Positions 21,772-30,152 of a stretch of DNA of 64,000 nucleotides are shown one piece after another. Below the pieces are notes generated by a model. The model had not been told where the DNA came from. It worked only from the letters and a program-made list of their open reading frames with translations, and did not search any database. This DNA is from a virus, in IMG/VR virus record IMGVR_UViG_3300047462_000400, positions 1 through 64,000 of that record. One strand, given 5' to 3'. Made by a program: the position numbers and the translations under genes. The stretch's first letter is position 1, and each line of letters begins with the position of its first letter.

Positions 21772-24700
21772 GTACACCCGGCGACTCCCTCTTCAGTCGC
21801 TACCGGGACGAGGTGCGGTCGCGCCTCTCCGTCCGCGAGCTCGTTGAGGAGTCGCACCCCAAGCAGCTCCGGATGACCGGCCGGACGAGCCTCATCTGCT
21901 GCTCGCCGCTCCGCGAGGACCGACACCCTAGCTTCTCCGTGTTCGAAGCCGGCGGCGAGTACCTGGCGTTCGACCACGCGACGAAAGAGAGCTTCGACCT
22001 CTTCGCGTTCGCCCAGGCGCGAGAGGGGCTCGACTTCGTTGGGGCCGTAAAGTGGTGCGGCGACCGCGTAGGTCTCTCGTGGGACGACTTCAAAAAGCTG
22101 CACGGCGGCGATGGAGGGGGCAGGCCCCCGAAGCCCGACGGCTTCACTGAGGAGGAGTGGGAACGCGCCATCGAGCAGACGCTCGCGCTCGATGAGCGGG
22201 AGCTCGTCGGCAACATCCAGCAGGCGATGGTGGACATCTGCCACTCGTTCCACATCCGGAACCTGAAGCTGGTCCAGTACGTCACCGACCGATGGGGCCT
22301 CTCCGAAGAGACCCAGCGCCGGTTCATGTTGGGCTACGTGGTGCCCAACTTCGCCGAGATGCTCCAGGACTGGTACGAGATGGGCGAGTTCCCATACTCG
22401 CGCAAGCAGCTCGTCAAGACCGGGTGGTTCTTGCAGCGCGCGCGCATCCCGAACGACCCAGACCCGCCGCTCCGCTGCGTGTTCGACGGGAGGCTCTTGT
22501 ATCCGTACATGCTCAAGGGCAAGTGCCGGTACGCTTGCGCGCGCATCCTCTACGAGGACGGCATCGAGCGGGCGTACTTCGACGCCCATCCGTGGGAGGA
22601 AGCCAAGTTCAAGAAAGCGCTCGTCGGCGGCCCGTCGCACCCGAGTGTCAGCCAGTACGTCCAGAATGACCTCCTCTACAACGCCGACAACGGCTACCGG
22701 AGCCGCACTGGCTTCGCGCGCATCGTCATCGTCGAGGGGCCGAGCGACTGCATGGCGATGGTGGAGGCCGGCTACGATTGCGTCGCGCCGGTGACCACGA
22801 GCATTCGGAACGAAGACGTCCCGATGCTGCTCGAGGCGGTCTCCCGCTACAAGGAGGTCATCCTCGCGACCGACACGGACGTGAAGCCTGACGGCCGCCG
22901 GCCAGGGCTCGAGGGGGCGCTGCGGATGGCGCCGGAGCTGCTCAAAACCGGCAAGCACGTCCGGATGCTCGTCTTCCCACTGCCGCCCGGTGAGTCGAAG
23001 GTCGACCCTGCGAGCTGGGCGCTCAGCTGGAAGAGGCAGGGCAAGGAAGGGGACCCGTTCGAGAAGCTGATGACGGACGCCCCGAGCGTCGCCGGCGCGC
23101 TCGTCCAGTTCCTCGACCCGGGCCTCACCGCCGCGCAGCTCCCGGAGGCGCTCGACCCCATCGTCCGGCTCGCGCGCGCGGCGAAGTCCAGCAAGGCCGA
23201 GATTGAGGAGATCGCCCGGTTCGTCAAGGACCAGCTCCGCGGCAACTTCACCCGGAACGCCATCAAGCAGGCGATGGGTGAGGCCGACGACCGGCTCGAC
23301 GCCGAGGAGAAGGCGGAGGCCGCGAAGAAGGTGGTCGACGAGGACGCGCTCATCCCCATCGAGGGGCGCGTCGTCGAGATCGGCGGCTACGACCAGCCCA
23401 ACACGACTCGGCGCTACCAGGGCTACAACCGCGACGACAAGCCGACCACGATCTCGACGTTCATCCTCCAGCCATCGCGGGTCATCATCAGCCACAACGG
23501 CGACCGGCAGCTCGAGGTCTCCGTCCACACCGAGACCGACACCAGGCTCATCGAGCGGTGGGTCGTCCCGAAGAAGGCGTGGACGAGCCGACGCGACTTC
23601 GTGGGCACCTTCCCGCACGAGCGCATGCAGTTCAACGGCTCAGACTTCAACGTCGGCGCCGTCTACCAGATCGTCAGCGAGCGCGCGGCGCGGCTCGGCG
23701 TCCCCGTCGTACGCGGTGAGTCGGTCGTGGGCCTGCACCGCACCGCGGGGGGCCTGCGCCTCGTGCTGCCGACCGAGACCTGGGACGTCAACGGCATCAT
23801 GGAGAACCCGGACATCGTCTACTCGACCGAGACCGGGTCGGTGACGTTCGCCTCCATGCTGCGAGTCGACGGCCGGCAGGAGCCCGCCGAGGTCGACGGC
23901 CTCATCGCGCGCATCGTCCCGCTCATCTTCGAGCTGAACGACCAAGCCAAGCTGACGACGATGTGCGCGTGGCTCGTCGGTTGCTACTTCCTGCCTGAGA
24001 TCCGTGAGCTCAACGGCGGCAAGGCGTCCGTGCTCAACGTCTTCGGTAGCCCCGGGGCGAGCAAAACGACCCTCCTCAAAGAGGTGCTCAACAAGACCTT
24101 CCAGCCGTACGGGCCGGGCTTCAACCCGTGCACGCCCGCCGAGACGCGATTCGCGACGATCCGGAACCTCTCCTGGTCGAACATCTTCGTTTCCGCGTTC
24201 GACGAGTACAGGGTCGACGAAGCCGGCGCAGACTTCATGCGCCTCATTCGCACCGGCTTCTCGGGCGGCACGGAGAACCGCGGGTTCCGCGACCAGTCGG
24301 TGAAGGGCTACGCCATCTCGGGGGCCGTGCAGATCCTCGGCGAGATGCGCGCGGACGTGGACGCTGCGATGAGCGAGCGCCTGGTCATGGTGGGGCTCGA
24401 CAAGAACCGCATCGACGTCAAGGAAACACCAGCGGCCCTGCGCGAGATCGAGGCGACCGACGAGCGGTGGCGTGTGGCCACGGACATCCTGCAATGGCGG
24501 ATGCGCGTCGAGCCGCAGGTCATCCGGCGGTGGTGGTCGGAGGCGCGCCACCTCGCGACGGAGACCCTCGAGCAGATGAAGCTCCGGGTAGCCCCGCGCA
24601 CGAAGGACATGTGCTGCGAGCTCGCGTTCCGGATCCGGACCTGGGGGGAGTGGCTGGACCACCGCGCCGAGCGGGACATGCGAGCAGTCCCGCGCCCCCC

Positions 24701-25265
24701 GCTCGACCAGGTGCTCCGCCAGGTGCTCGAGACCATCACCGGCGTGGAGATCCCTGCGGAGGGGGGGAACGTCATCTCCGTGACCGGCAAGAGCCTGGTC
24801 GTACGCGCGCTCGAGGAGATCACCCCCTACGCCATCCGTGGGGAGTTCGAGGACCGCAAGTGCTACCGGCTGACGACCAAGAACGGCCGGCGGTACCTCG
24901 TCGTGCACCCCGGCGCGCTCGCCGTAACCCTCGCCAAGGAGTCGAAGTCGAGGGGGCGGGCAGACCCCACGAACGGCGAACAAGCGCTTCGGCGGGCCGC
25001 CAGGGAGGAATACGCACGGGAAGGGGACACCGGCTGGCTGGTCGACCCGAGCCACAAGTACCGGATGGGGTCCGCGGACGACGTCGGCGAGGACACGGGG
25101 CACGCCGTGATGATGCGGTGCTGGCTCGTCGACATCGAGAAGGCTGCCGAGCGAGTCGGTCTCGAGCTCGATTGGCCGGGTACGCCAGCAACGTGGGGCG
25201 GCGAGCGCAAGAAAACCGTGCTGCCACCGTGGAGGAAGGGCGGACCAGGGGGGGAGGGTACGTGA
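21768..25265 (+). CDS. Large primase-helicase: DnaG-like zinc remnant, TOPRIM and ATPase domains
   Basis: The 1165-residue protein begins with a region patterned on DnaG zinc domains: LICCSPLREDRHPSF matches the usual CPFH-x-EKTPSF, but the second Cys pair is replaced by FDHATKESFD, so zinc binding is probably lost. TOPRIM follows: IVIVEGPSDCM near residue 319 and the metal-binding ATDTDVKPDG near 365. The C-terminal half has a P-loop FGSPGASKTT near 760, with Ser where Gly is usual, and a Walker B-like SAFDEYR near 810. The product should prime and unwind DNA at the origin immediately downstream. Confidence 0.8.
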   Translation: MSTPGDSLFSRYRDEVRSRLSVRELVEESHPKQLRMTGRTSLICCSPLREDRHPSFSVFEAGGEYLAFDHATKESFDLFAFAQAREGLDFVGAVKWCGDRVGLSWDDFKKLHGGDGGGRPPKPDGFTEEEWERAIEQTLALDERELVGNIQQAMVDICHSFHIRNLKLVQYVTDRWGLSEETQRRFMLGYVVPNFAEMLQDWYEMGEFPYSRKQLVKTGWFLQRARIPNDPDPPLRCVFDGRLLYPYMLKGKCRYACARILYEDGIERAYFDAHPWEEAKFKKALVGGPSHPSVSQYVQNDLLYNADNGYRSRTGFARIVIVEGPSDCMAMVEAGYDCVAPVTTSIRNEDVPMLLEAVSRYKEVILATDTDVKPDGRRPGLEGALRMAPELLKTGKHVRMLVFPLPPGESKVDPASWALSWKRQGKEGDPFEKLMTDAPSVAGALVQFLDPGLTAAQLPEALDPIVRLARAAKSSKAEIEEIARFVKDQLRGNFTRNAIKQAMGEADDRLDAEEKAEAAKKVVDEDALIPIEGRVVEIGGYDQPNTTRRYQGYNRDDKPTTISTFILQPSRVIISHNGDRQLEVSVHTETDTRLIERWVVPKKAWTSRRDFVGTFPHERMQFNGSDFNVGAVYQIVSERAARLGVPVVRGESVVGLHRTAGGLRLVLPTETWDVNGIMENPDIVYSTETGSVTFASMLRVDGRQEPAEVDGLIARIVPLIFELNDQAKLTTMCAWLVGCYFLPEIRELNGGKASVLNVFGSPGASKTTLLKEVLNKTFQPYGPGFNPCTPAETRFATIRNLSWSNIFVSAFDEYRVDEAGADFMRLIRTGFSGGTENRGFRDQSVKGYAISGAVQILGEMRADVDAAMSERLVMVGLDKNRIDVKETPAALREIEATDERWRVATDILQWRMRVEPQVIRRWWSEARHLATETLEQMKLRVAPRTKDMCCELAFRIRTWGEWLDHRAERDMRAVPRPPLDQVLRQVLETITGVEIPAEGGNVISVTGKSLVVRALEEITPYAIRGEFEDRKCYRLTTKNGRRYLVVHPGALAVTLAKESKSRGRADPTNGEQALRRAAREEYAREGDTGWLVDPSHKYRMGSADDVGEDTGHAVMMRCWLVDIEKAAERVGLELDWPGTPATWGGERKKTVLPPWRKGGPGGEGT

Positions 25266-25270
25266 TCCCC

Positions 25271-25643
25271 CAAGGTGACGGCACGCCCGATCAAGGTGGC
25301 ACCATGGTGACAGCAGGTGTCACCTTGAAAAACTCAATAGTTCCAATGAGAGGGACCATAAAAGACTGTCAAGGTGACAAGGTGACACTAACAATATGGC
25401 TCTCTTATGGGAGCTTTTACTTTTCACGATCAGGACCACCAAAACGGATGAAAACGACCATCTACGACCATCTACGACACAACCATGAACGCACGATCAA
25501 ACCACACACATATATAGGTGCGACGTTGCTGTCACCTTGAGTCACCTTGCCACCTTGGTACCTAAGCGCTCTTAGTCACTAACTTTTTAGACTTATCCAC
25601 ACTGTCACCTTGCCCGTCACCTTGCTCCGTAGGTGTCACCTTG
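25271..25643. repeat. GTCACCTTG iteron array, nine perfect copies
   Basis: Forward copies start at 25319, 25531, 25541, 25604, 25616 and 25635. Inverted copies (CAAGGTGAC) start at 25271, 25370 and 25378. One-mismatch forms occur at 25292, 25303 and 25549, and GTCACCATG at 25668 overlaps the start codon of the next gene. Two clusters flank the AT-rich core; spacing within clusters is 8-19 bases. Confidence 0.9.
25593..25601 (+). promoter_or_regulatory. DnaA box
   Basis: TTATCCACA, identical to the strict bacterial DnaA-binding consensus, three bases before an iteron. A nine-base match could occur by chance in 64 kb, but its position inside the iteron cluster makes function likely. Confidence 0.65.
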
Positions 25644-25673
25644 GCGGGCCAGTCGACTTGAAGAGGCGTCACC

Positions 25674-26564
25674 ATGGCTATCGTCCGACCAGCCGGCGTT
25701 GAGTGTCCGAAGTGGGAGCCCGAATCGCAGGGCTCCAAGCGGTGTCGGTACTACATCGACCCCGGAGAGATGGGCGAGGAGGGGATGTGCAAGCTCCCCA
25801 GCGAGCTCCTCTGCGTCGAGTGGGTGCGCAGGCACGGCCCCCCCGAGCAAAAGGAACAGCTGCTCGGCATCCGTACCCCGCCGAAGCCGGCGCCGGTCGA
25901 CCCGGACGCTCCGCCGCCGCTGGAGCTCCAGGTGCAGCAGCGACCGCCCCGGCCGCCCCCCGTCATCCACACGCCAAACGGCGAGCTGAAGATGGCTCCC
26001 CCGCGTCCCTTCGACCCCGCCAAGGAGATCGACGCATCCAGCCTGGAAGCCCTCGAGCTGGCCGGCGTCGAGGTGGAGCTGGCCGCCCCGCACCTGGACG
26101 GCGGCATCACGCTCGTCCCCGCGCGCACCGGTCGAGCAGACCGGAGCGAGCTGACCTTCCGCGAGGCAGCGACCATCCGTCTTCTGGTCGACGCTTTCCC
26201 GGGGTGTCACGTGACGGCGTACCGATCGAAGGCCACTCCCGTCAACGACGGGCGACCGCGTGGGTCGACCCGAACAACGGGCGACGACGATGCGGAGTGG
26301 GCGAAGCGACTCGAGCGGACCTGCCCGGGATGTGGCGCCAAGACCAACACCATCCGTATGCCGGACGGGCAGCTCCTGGTCACTCCCGGGCCAGACGCAG
26401 ATGGCAAGTGCACGGCGTGCGGGGCGGTGAAGCGCCCGCCGACGACGGTGACGCCAACAATGGAAGCGGGGGCGTCGGAGGAACGCCTTCTCATGGAACT
26501 CGCGGCGATGGGGACTGGCGGCCCGAACGACCCGCTTGTCGAGGAGGAGGACCCGCTGTCATGA
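25674..26564 (+). CDS. Zinc-containing protein with Pro-rich linker, 296 aa
   Basis: The N-terminal 50 residues hold four Cys-containing turns (VECPKWEP, RCRYY, MCKLP, LLCVEW). A Pro-rich linker follows (KPAPVDPDAPPPLEL). A middle domain contains ELTFREAATIRLLVDAFPG, then a zinc ribbon CPGCGAK with CTACGAV. The chain ends EEEDPLS, similar to the tips of the DinG- and SSB-like proteins. An iteron overlaps its start codon, so origin binding could repress it. The family is unknown; position next to the exonuclease suggests replication or recombination. Confidence 0.6.
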   Translation: MAIVRPAGVECPKWEPESQGSKRCRYYIDPGEMGEEGMCKLPSELLCVEWVRRHGPPEQKEQLLGIRTPPKPAPVDPDAPPPLELQVQQRPPRPPPVIHTPNGELKMAPPRPFDPAKEIDASSLEALELAGVEVELAAPHLDGGITLVPARTGRADRSELTFREAATIRLLVDAFPGCHVTAYRSKATPVNDGRPRGSTRTTGDDDAEWAKRLERTCPGCGAKTNTIRMPDGQLLVTPGPDADGKCTACGAVKRPPTTVTPTMEAGASEERLLMELAAMGTGGPNDPLVEEEDPLS

Positions 26565-27340
26565 GCATCAAGTTCTTCGAGATCACGCAAAAGCTCTACT
26601 GGCTCGACTTGGAGACGACTGGCCTGTCACCGCAGCAGGACGCCATCCTCGAGCTGGCCATCGCGGAAGCCGACCTCGACGATCCGTTTGACATCGGTCC
26701 CATCCAGAACCCGGTGTTCCGATTCGTCGACCAACACAACTACGGGCTCCACTGCAACAAGCACGCGACGGATGGCGCGCCGGACTACGGTCGGTGCGGG
26801 GCGTGCACGCTGAACGACTGGGCGAAGAAGACGCATTCGGCCAGCGGTCTGCTCGAGGAGTGCGCGCGTTCGATGACCGACATCCGGACCATCGAGGACC
26901 ACCTCCTCGAGCGCATCCCGGTGGTCGAGAGTAAAGACGACCGGCCGACGCTCGCCGGGCGCGGGGTGCACTTCGACCTCGGGTTTCTTCGCGTGCAGAT
27001 GCCGAGGTTGGCTGCTCGGCTCTCGTACCGGGTCTATGACGTCTCGGCGGTTGGCCTCTTCTGCGAGTCGATGGGCATGGAGCGGCTCCAGAAGGGCGAG
27101 GCGCACCGAGCGCACGACGACATCCTCGAGTCCATCGACCACGCGCGGCGGTGCGCGGAGTGGCTCCGGCAGGACGCCCTGTCTAGGGTTGTCGTCCCGC
27201 TTCGCGACGACGACGGGACGATCGATGTGCGGGACCCGTCGGACGGGCACTCGCACCACTACGTGCCTAAGTCGCTGCTCACGGACCTTCGTGAGAGGGG
27301 CGAAGACCTTCGTGACCTTCGTGACAGGGATCCACGATGA
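26561..27340 (+). CDS. Oligoribonuclease-like DEDDh 3'-5' exonuclease
   Basis: The ATG at 26561 is ATGA-coupled. LYWLDLETTGLSPQQDAILE (residues 11-30) carries the DxE motif ExoI, as in oligoribonuclease. THSASGLLEE, GRGVHFDLGFLRVQMPRL and the HRAHDDILESIDHAR block with the DEDDh His-x4-Asp follow. A Cys/His-rich insert (LHCNKHATDG, RCGACTL) lies between the motifs and is not typical. It probably degrades short RNA or DNA oligonucleotides after priming or repair. Confidence 0.8.
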   Translation: MSIKFFEITQKLYWLDLETTGLSPQQDAILELAIAEADLDDPFDIGPIQNPVFRFVDQHNYGLHCNKHATDGAPDYGRCGACTLNDWAKKTHSASGLLEECARSMTDIRTIEDHLLERIPVVESKDDRPTLAGRGVHFDLGFLRVQMPRLAARLSYRVYDVSAVGLFCESMGMERLQKGEAHRAHDDILESIDHARRCAEWLRQDALSRVVVPLRDDDGTIDVRDPSDGHSHHYVPKSLLTDLRERGEDLRDLRDRDPR

Positions 27341-27642
27341 TGACCCCCTACCGAGATGGCGCGCCCGCCAGCTGCGCGCAGTGCGGCGGCAGCGGGCAAG
27401 TCTGCAACAGCTGCGAGCTCCCTGGTTCCCAGTGTGTCTGTCCGGACGACACGCTGCCGACTCCCATGCCGTGCCCGACGTGCGCTCCAGTGGACCCGTC
27501 GGTGGACTCGTACATCGCCAGCCGGATGAGGGCTGAGGGGATCAGCCAAGAGGAGGCGGAGGCGAGGACGGAGATCGATCTGCTCCAGCCGTTCATCGGC
27601 CAGGCGGCAGCGGTTGCGGACGTACGTGGGAGGCGAGCATGA
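27337..27642 (+). CDS. DnaJ-type zinc-finger small protein, 101 aa
   Basis: CAQCGGSGQVCNSC reproduces the CxxCxGxG repeat of DnaJ central domains, followed by more Cys (CVCPDD, CPTCAP), and a helical acidic C-terminus. ATGA overlaps on both sides. Likely a protein-interaction zinc module; partner unknown. Confidence 0.65.
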   Translation: MMTPYRDGAPASCAQCGGSGQVCNSCELPGSQCVCPDDTLPTPMPCPTCAPVDPSVDSYIASRMRAEGISQEEAEARTEIDLLQPFIGQAAAVADVRGRRA

Positions 27643-27890
27643 CTGAGATAAGGGATGAGGATGTCACGCCGGAGCAGCGACGTATCCTGAACGGCCTACT
27701 CGACGCCTTCCGGATGCTTGGGCCGATCGAGTCGCTCGACTGGATTGCGGTCTACTTCGAGAACTACGCAGCTGCGATGGCGGAGCACGCCGCGCAGGCA
27801 AAGCACAAGCACCCGGCCCCGTGGTGCGACGAGCTGGTCGCGGACGTGCGGGCGCTCGTGGCGAAGTACAAGGAGAAGGCACGGATATGA
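27639..27890 (+). CDS. Small helical protein, 83 aa
   Basis: Acidic and helical with a His-rich stretch (HAAQAKHKHPAPW). Coupled by ATGA to both neighbours in the nuclease operon. No family was recognised. Confidence 0.6.
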   Translation: MTEIRDEDVTPEQRRILNGLLDAFRMLGPIESLDWIAVYFENYAAAMAEHAAQAKHKHPAPWCDELVADVRALVAKYKEKARI

Positions 27891-29152
27891 CCGCCACCGT
27901 CCACCACCTGCCGATCTTCCGGAACGAGCACCTCTCGGTCAGCCGTCTGAAGAAGTTCGAGCAGTGCGCGCTCGCGTTCTACTTCCAGTACGTCAACAAG
28001 CCGGACAAGGCGCTCGGCGAGGGGGGCAAACCCGAGCCTGCGGAGTTCGGGACGGTGCTGCACGACGCCCTCGAGCGGACCTACCAGTGGATCGTCAACG
28101 AGGAGTACGAGGGCAGCTTCCCCGAGACGGAGATGCTCGAGTTCTTCCGGCTCGCCTGGTCGGAGAGCGGTCTCGTGGGCGTGGCGCTCTACCAGGAGGG
28201 TCGGGAGCTCCTCCGCGGGTACGCGAAGGACACCGGGTACGCCGACCACATGCGGACGCTCGCGGTCGAGAACGAGTTCAACCTGCTGCTCGGCCCTGGC
28301 ACCTGCCGGCTCGTTCCAGCGAGCGAGAAGGAAAGCTGGGCGATGGTCGACGACTACTACGTCGTCAACGGGTTCATCGACCGGTGCGATCGGGTCGACG
28401 CCGAGACCGTCGAGATCATCGACTACAAGAGTAACCGCATGCTCTTCACGCGCGAGGAGCTCACCGGCGACCTTCAGATGAGCCTCTACTCGCTGGCGGC
28501 CCGGGAGATGTTCCCGTGGGCGAAGCGGATCCGGCTTTCCTTCCACATGCTGCGGCACGGCATAAAACAGGTGGTCGACCGGACCGCCGACGACCTCGCT
28601 GCCGCGCGCGAGTACGTCCTCGCGCTCGGCGCGCGGACCGAACGGGGTCCCTACGAACCAAAGCTCAACACGTACTGCGGCACCTGCGACCACCGAACGC
28701 GCTGCGACGCCTACAAGGGCGCGATGGAGCGGAAGCTCGAGGTGGTTGCCGTCAGCAAGGACGACCTGGAAGCCGTCTCCATCGAGCGCGAGCGAGTCGC
28801 CAAGATCGCCAAGGCCGCCTACGCCAGGAAGGACCAGCTCGACGACGTGCTGCGCGCCGCCATTGGTGAGTCGGACAACATCGAGCTCGCGGGAACCGTC
28901 TACCGACTCCAGCAGAACTTCGACACCGAGTACCCGGTGGACGGGATCGAGGAGCTCCTCAAGCCCCTCGGCGTGGACCTCGCTCCGATACTACGCATCG
29001 ACAACAAGGCGCTCGATGCTGTATTGGAGAAGATGGAGACCGACGAAGGACTGCCACGAACCGTTCGAGACTTCCTCCGCGTGCGCGTAGCCGCGAAAGC
29101 GGTCAAGCTTCCCCAGAAGCCACGCCTATACGGAAGCAAGAAGAAGACATGA
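27887..29152 (+). CDS. PD-(D/E)XK nuclease, RecB/Cas4-like with Cys cluster
   Basis: A 421-residue product. SVSRLKKFEQCALAFYFQY opens the fold, with a first Cys. GTVLHDALE (about 54-62) supplies the His. NGFIDRCDRV then EIIDYKS (about 163-183) is the D...(D/E)xK active site. YCGTCDHRTRC (262-272) provides three more Cys, so an iron-sulfur cluster as in Cas4 and AddB is plausible. Family enzymes are exonucleases used in recombination; with the adjacent Orn-like enzyme it fits DNA end processing. Confidence 0.82.
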   Translation: MTATVHHLPIFRNEHLSVSRLKKFEQCALAFYFQYVNKPDKALGEGGKPEPAEFGTVLHDALERTYQWIVNEEYEGSFPETEMLEFFRLAWSESGLVGVALYQEGRELLRGYAKDTGYADHMRTLAVENEFNLLLGPGTCRLVPASEKESWAMVDDYYVVNGFIDRCDRVDAETVEIIDYKSNRMLFTREELTGDLQMSLYSLAAREMFPWAKRIRLSFHMLRHGIKQVVDRTADDLAAAREYVLALGARTERGPYEPKLNTYCGTCDHRTRCDAYKGAMERKLEVVAVSKDDLEAVSIERERVAKIAKAAYARKDQLDDVLRAAIGESDNIELAGTVYRLQQNFDTEYPVDGIEELLKPLGVDLAPILRIDNKALDAVLEKMETDEGLPRTVRDFLRVRVAAKAVKLPQKPRLYGSKKKT

Positions 29153-29466
29153 AGCTGTCTACCCTCGTCCGAGCAGCGCGAACGAAGCTGGGGGTCAACC
29201 TGCGAGACCTCGCCGGCAACGTGGGGGTGTCGGCGTCGTTCCTCTCCCGCATCGAGCGCGGGGAGCACGTTCGGATCAGCGACCGCCGGCTCGTTCGGCT
29301 GGCTGCGGCGCTGAACCTACAGGTGGACGACGTCTACCGGTGCGCCGGGCGTCTCCCCCCGGACATCGCGAAGTACGTCCTCGAGAACATGGGTGTCGTC
29401 CGGAAGACGATGGTCCGGCGCAGCCGCAGCACCAGCCGGGCGATGGCGGCCGTGCGCGCAGCCTGA
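29149..29466 (+). CDS. XRE-family helix-turn-helix regulator, 105 aa
   Basis: LVRAARTKLGVNLRDLAGN, then VSASFLSRIERGEHVRISD and RLVRLAAALNLQVDD, is a textbook XRE HTH domain. The tail is basic. As the last gene of the replication-nuclease operon (ATGA-coupled), it may regulate that operon or a lysogeny switch; its operator is not identified. Confidence 0.8.
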   Translation: MKLSTLVRAARTKLGVNLRDLAGNVGVSASFLSRIERGEHVRISDRRLVRLAAALNLQVDDVYRCAGRLPPDIAKYVLENMGVVRKTMVRRSRSTSRAMAAVRAA

Positions 29467-29473
29467 CGGGCAG

Positions 29474-29764
29474 CTACCCGATCGTCTGGGTCACGCCGGC
29501 CACGATCTCCCGGACGATGACCTCGGCCGGGATGGTCTTGCCGTCCTCGTCCTTCGTGTCGTCGGCGATGCACCAGTTCGTGGACGTCTCGGAGTCGTGA
29601 AGCACGCCGACGACGACGCCCTGCGCGTGGATGCCGGCGGCCTTGAGCTCCTCCATGATGAGTTCCATGTGCTTGTCAATGATGGCCTGCGCTGCGGACT
29701 CGAAGAGCGGGCTCGGGGCCGGCGGCGGGGTCTGGGGCTGGGTCTGGGTAGTCACGGTGGTCAT
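29474..29764 (-). CDS. Hypothetical protein, 96 aa
   Basis: ATG 29764 follows AAAGGAG. The N-terminus is a Thr/Gln/Pro-rich stretch, then helical SAAQAIIDKHMELIMEELKA and a beta-alpha segment GVVVGVLHDSETSTNWCIAD. Convergent with the HTH gene, eight bases apart. The 148 bases upstream hold nothing recognisable. Confidence 0.6.
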   Translation of the reverse strand: MTTVTTQTQPQTPPPAPSPLFESAAQAIIDKHMELIMEELKAAGIHAQGVVVGVLHDSETSTNWCIADDTKDEDGKTIPAEVIVREIVAGVTQTIG

Positions 29765-29912
29765 GGGGATCTCCTTTACGGGGTGAGGGGTGCTGAGGTG
29801 CCTCCCTTGGCGAACGGGAAGGCGGGTTCTTCGACCTACGAGGTCTGCGGGTGATGATTGTCCAGTCGAATGTTGAATTGGACGGTGATCTCGTCTTGCT
29901 GTTGCTGCTGCG

Positions 29913-30152
29913 TCACTCGATCGCCTCTACCGCGCGTACGAGCGCGTCGTTGTAGTCACGCGCTGCCTTGAGGAGGGTCTGGAGCTTGGCCCACTGCTCC
30001 GGGGTGATGCTCCCGTCGGCCGTCCCCTCTGGCGGCTGGGTCTGCGCCTCGCCGAGCACCCGGTCGAGCATGTCGAGCTGCTCTTCGTAGAAAAGCCGGT
30101 CCTTGAGATGCGAGACCACGATGACCTTCGCGCGAATCAGTTGATTGCTCAC
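29913..30152 (-). CDS. Small helical protein, 79 aa
   Basis: GTG 30152 overlaps the upstream stop as GTGA. The reading VIVVSHLKDRLFYEEQLDML, ITPEEQ-like ITPEQWAKLQTLLKAARDYN and ALVRAVEAIE is mostly amphipathic helix. Family unknown. The frame is also open upstream, which complicates the preceding gene. Confidence 0.55.
   Translation of the reverse strand: MSNQLIRAKVIVVSHLKDRLFYEEQLDMLDRVLGEAQTQPPEGTADGSITPEQWAKLQTLLKAARDYNDALVRAVEAIE

Larger units (their letters stand above)
25266..25673. other. Candidate replication origin (oriV): iterons, DnaA box, AT-rich stretch
   Basis: Directly after the primase-helicase gene lies 408 bases with no convincing gene. It contains at least nine perfect 9-mers GTCACCTTG/CAAGGTGAC in both orientations plus several one-mismatch copies, one perfect DnaA box TTATCCACA, and an obviously AT-richer core (25328-25525) with TATATA. 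Iterons plus DnaA box plus an AT-rich unwinding region is the classic layout of theta-replicating plasmid and some phage origins. A weak 92-codon frame (25262-25540) crosses it but is made of the repeats. Origin function is inferred. Confidence 0.75.

Noticed and set aside
25262-25540. 92-codon frame (GTGA-coupled) crossing the origin region
   Set aside because: Codon use and composition differ from neighbours and much of it is made of the iterons themselves; a real small gene cannot be excluded but was not called.
25271-25643. CRISPR array
   Set aside because: Nine-base units in both orientations with irregular spacing and no spacers; an iteron pattern instead. The 15-base repeat at 55449-55853 is coding.
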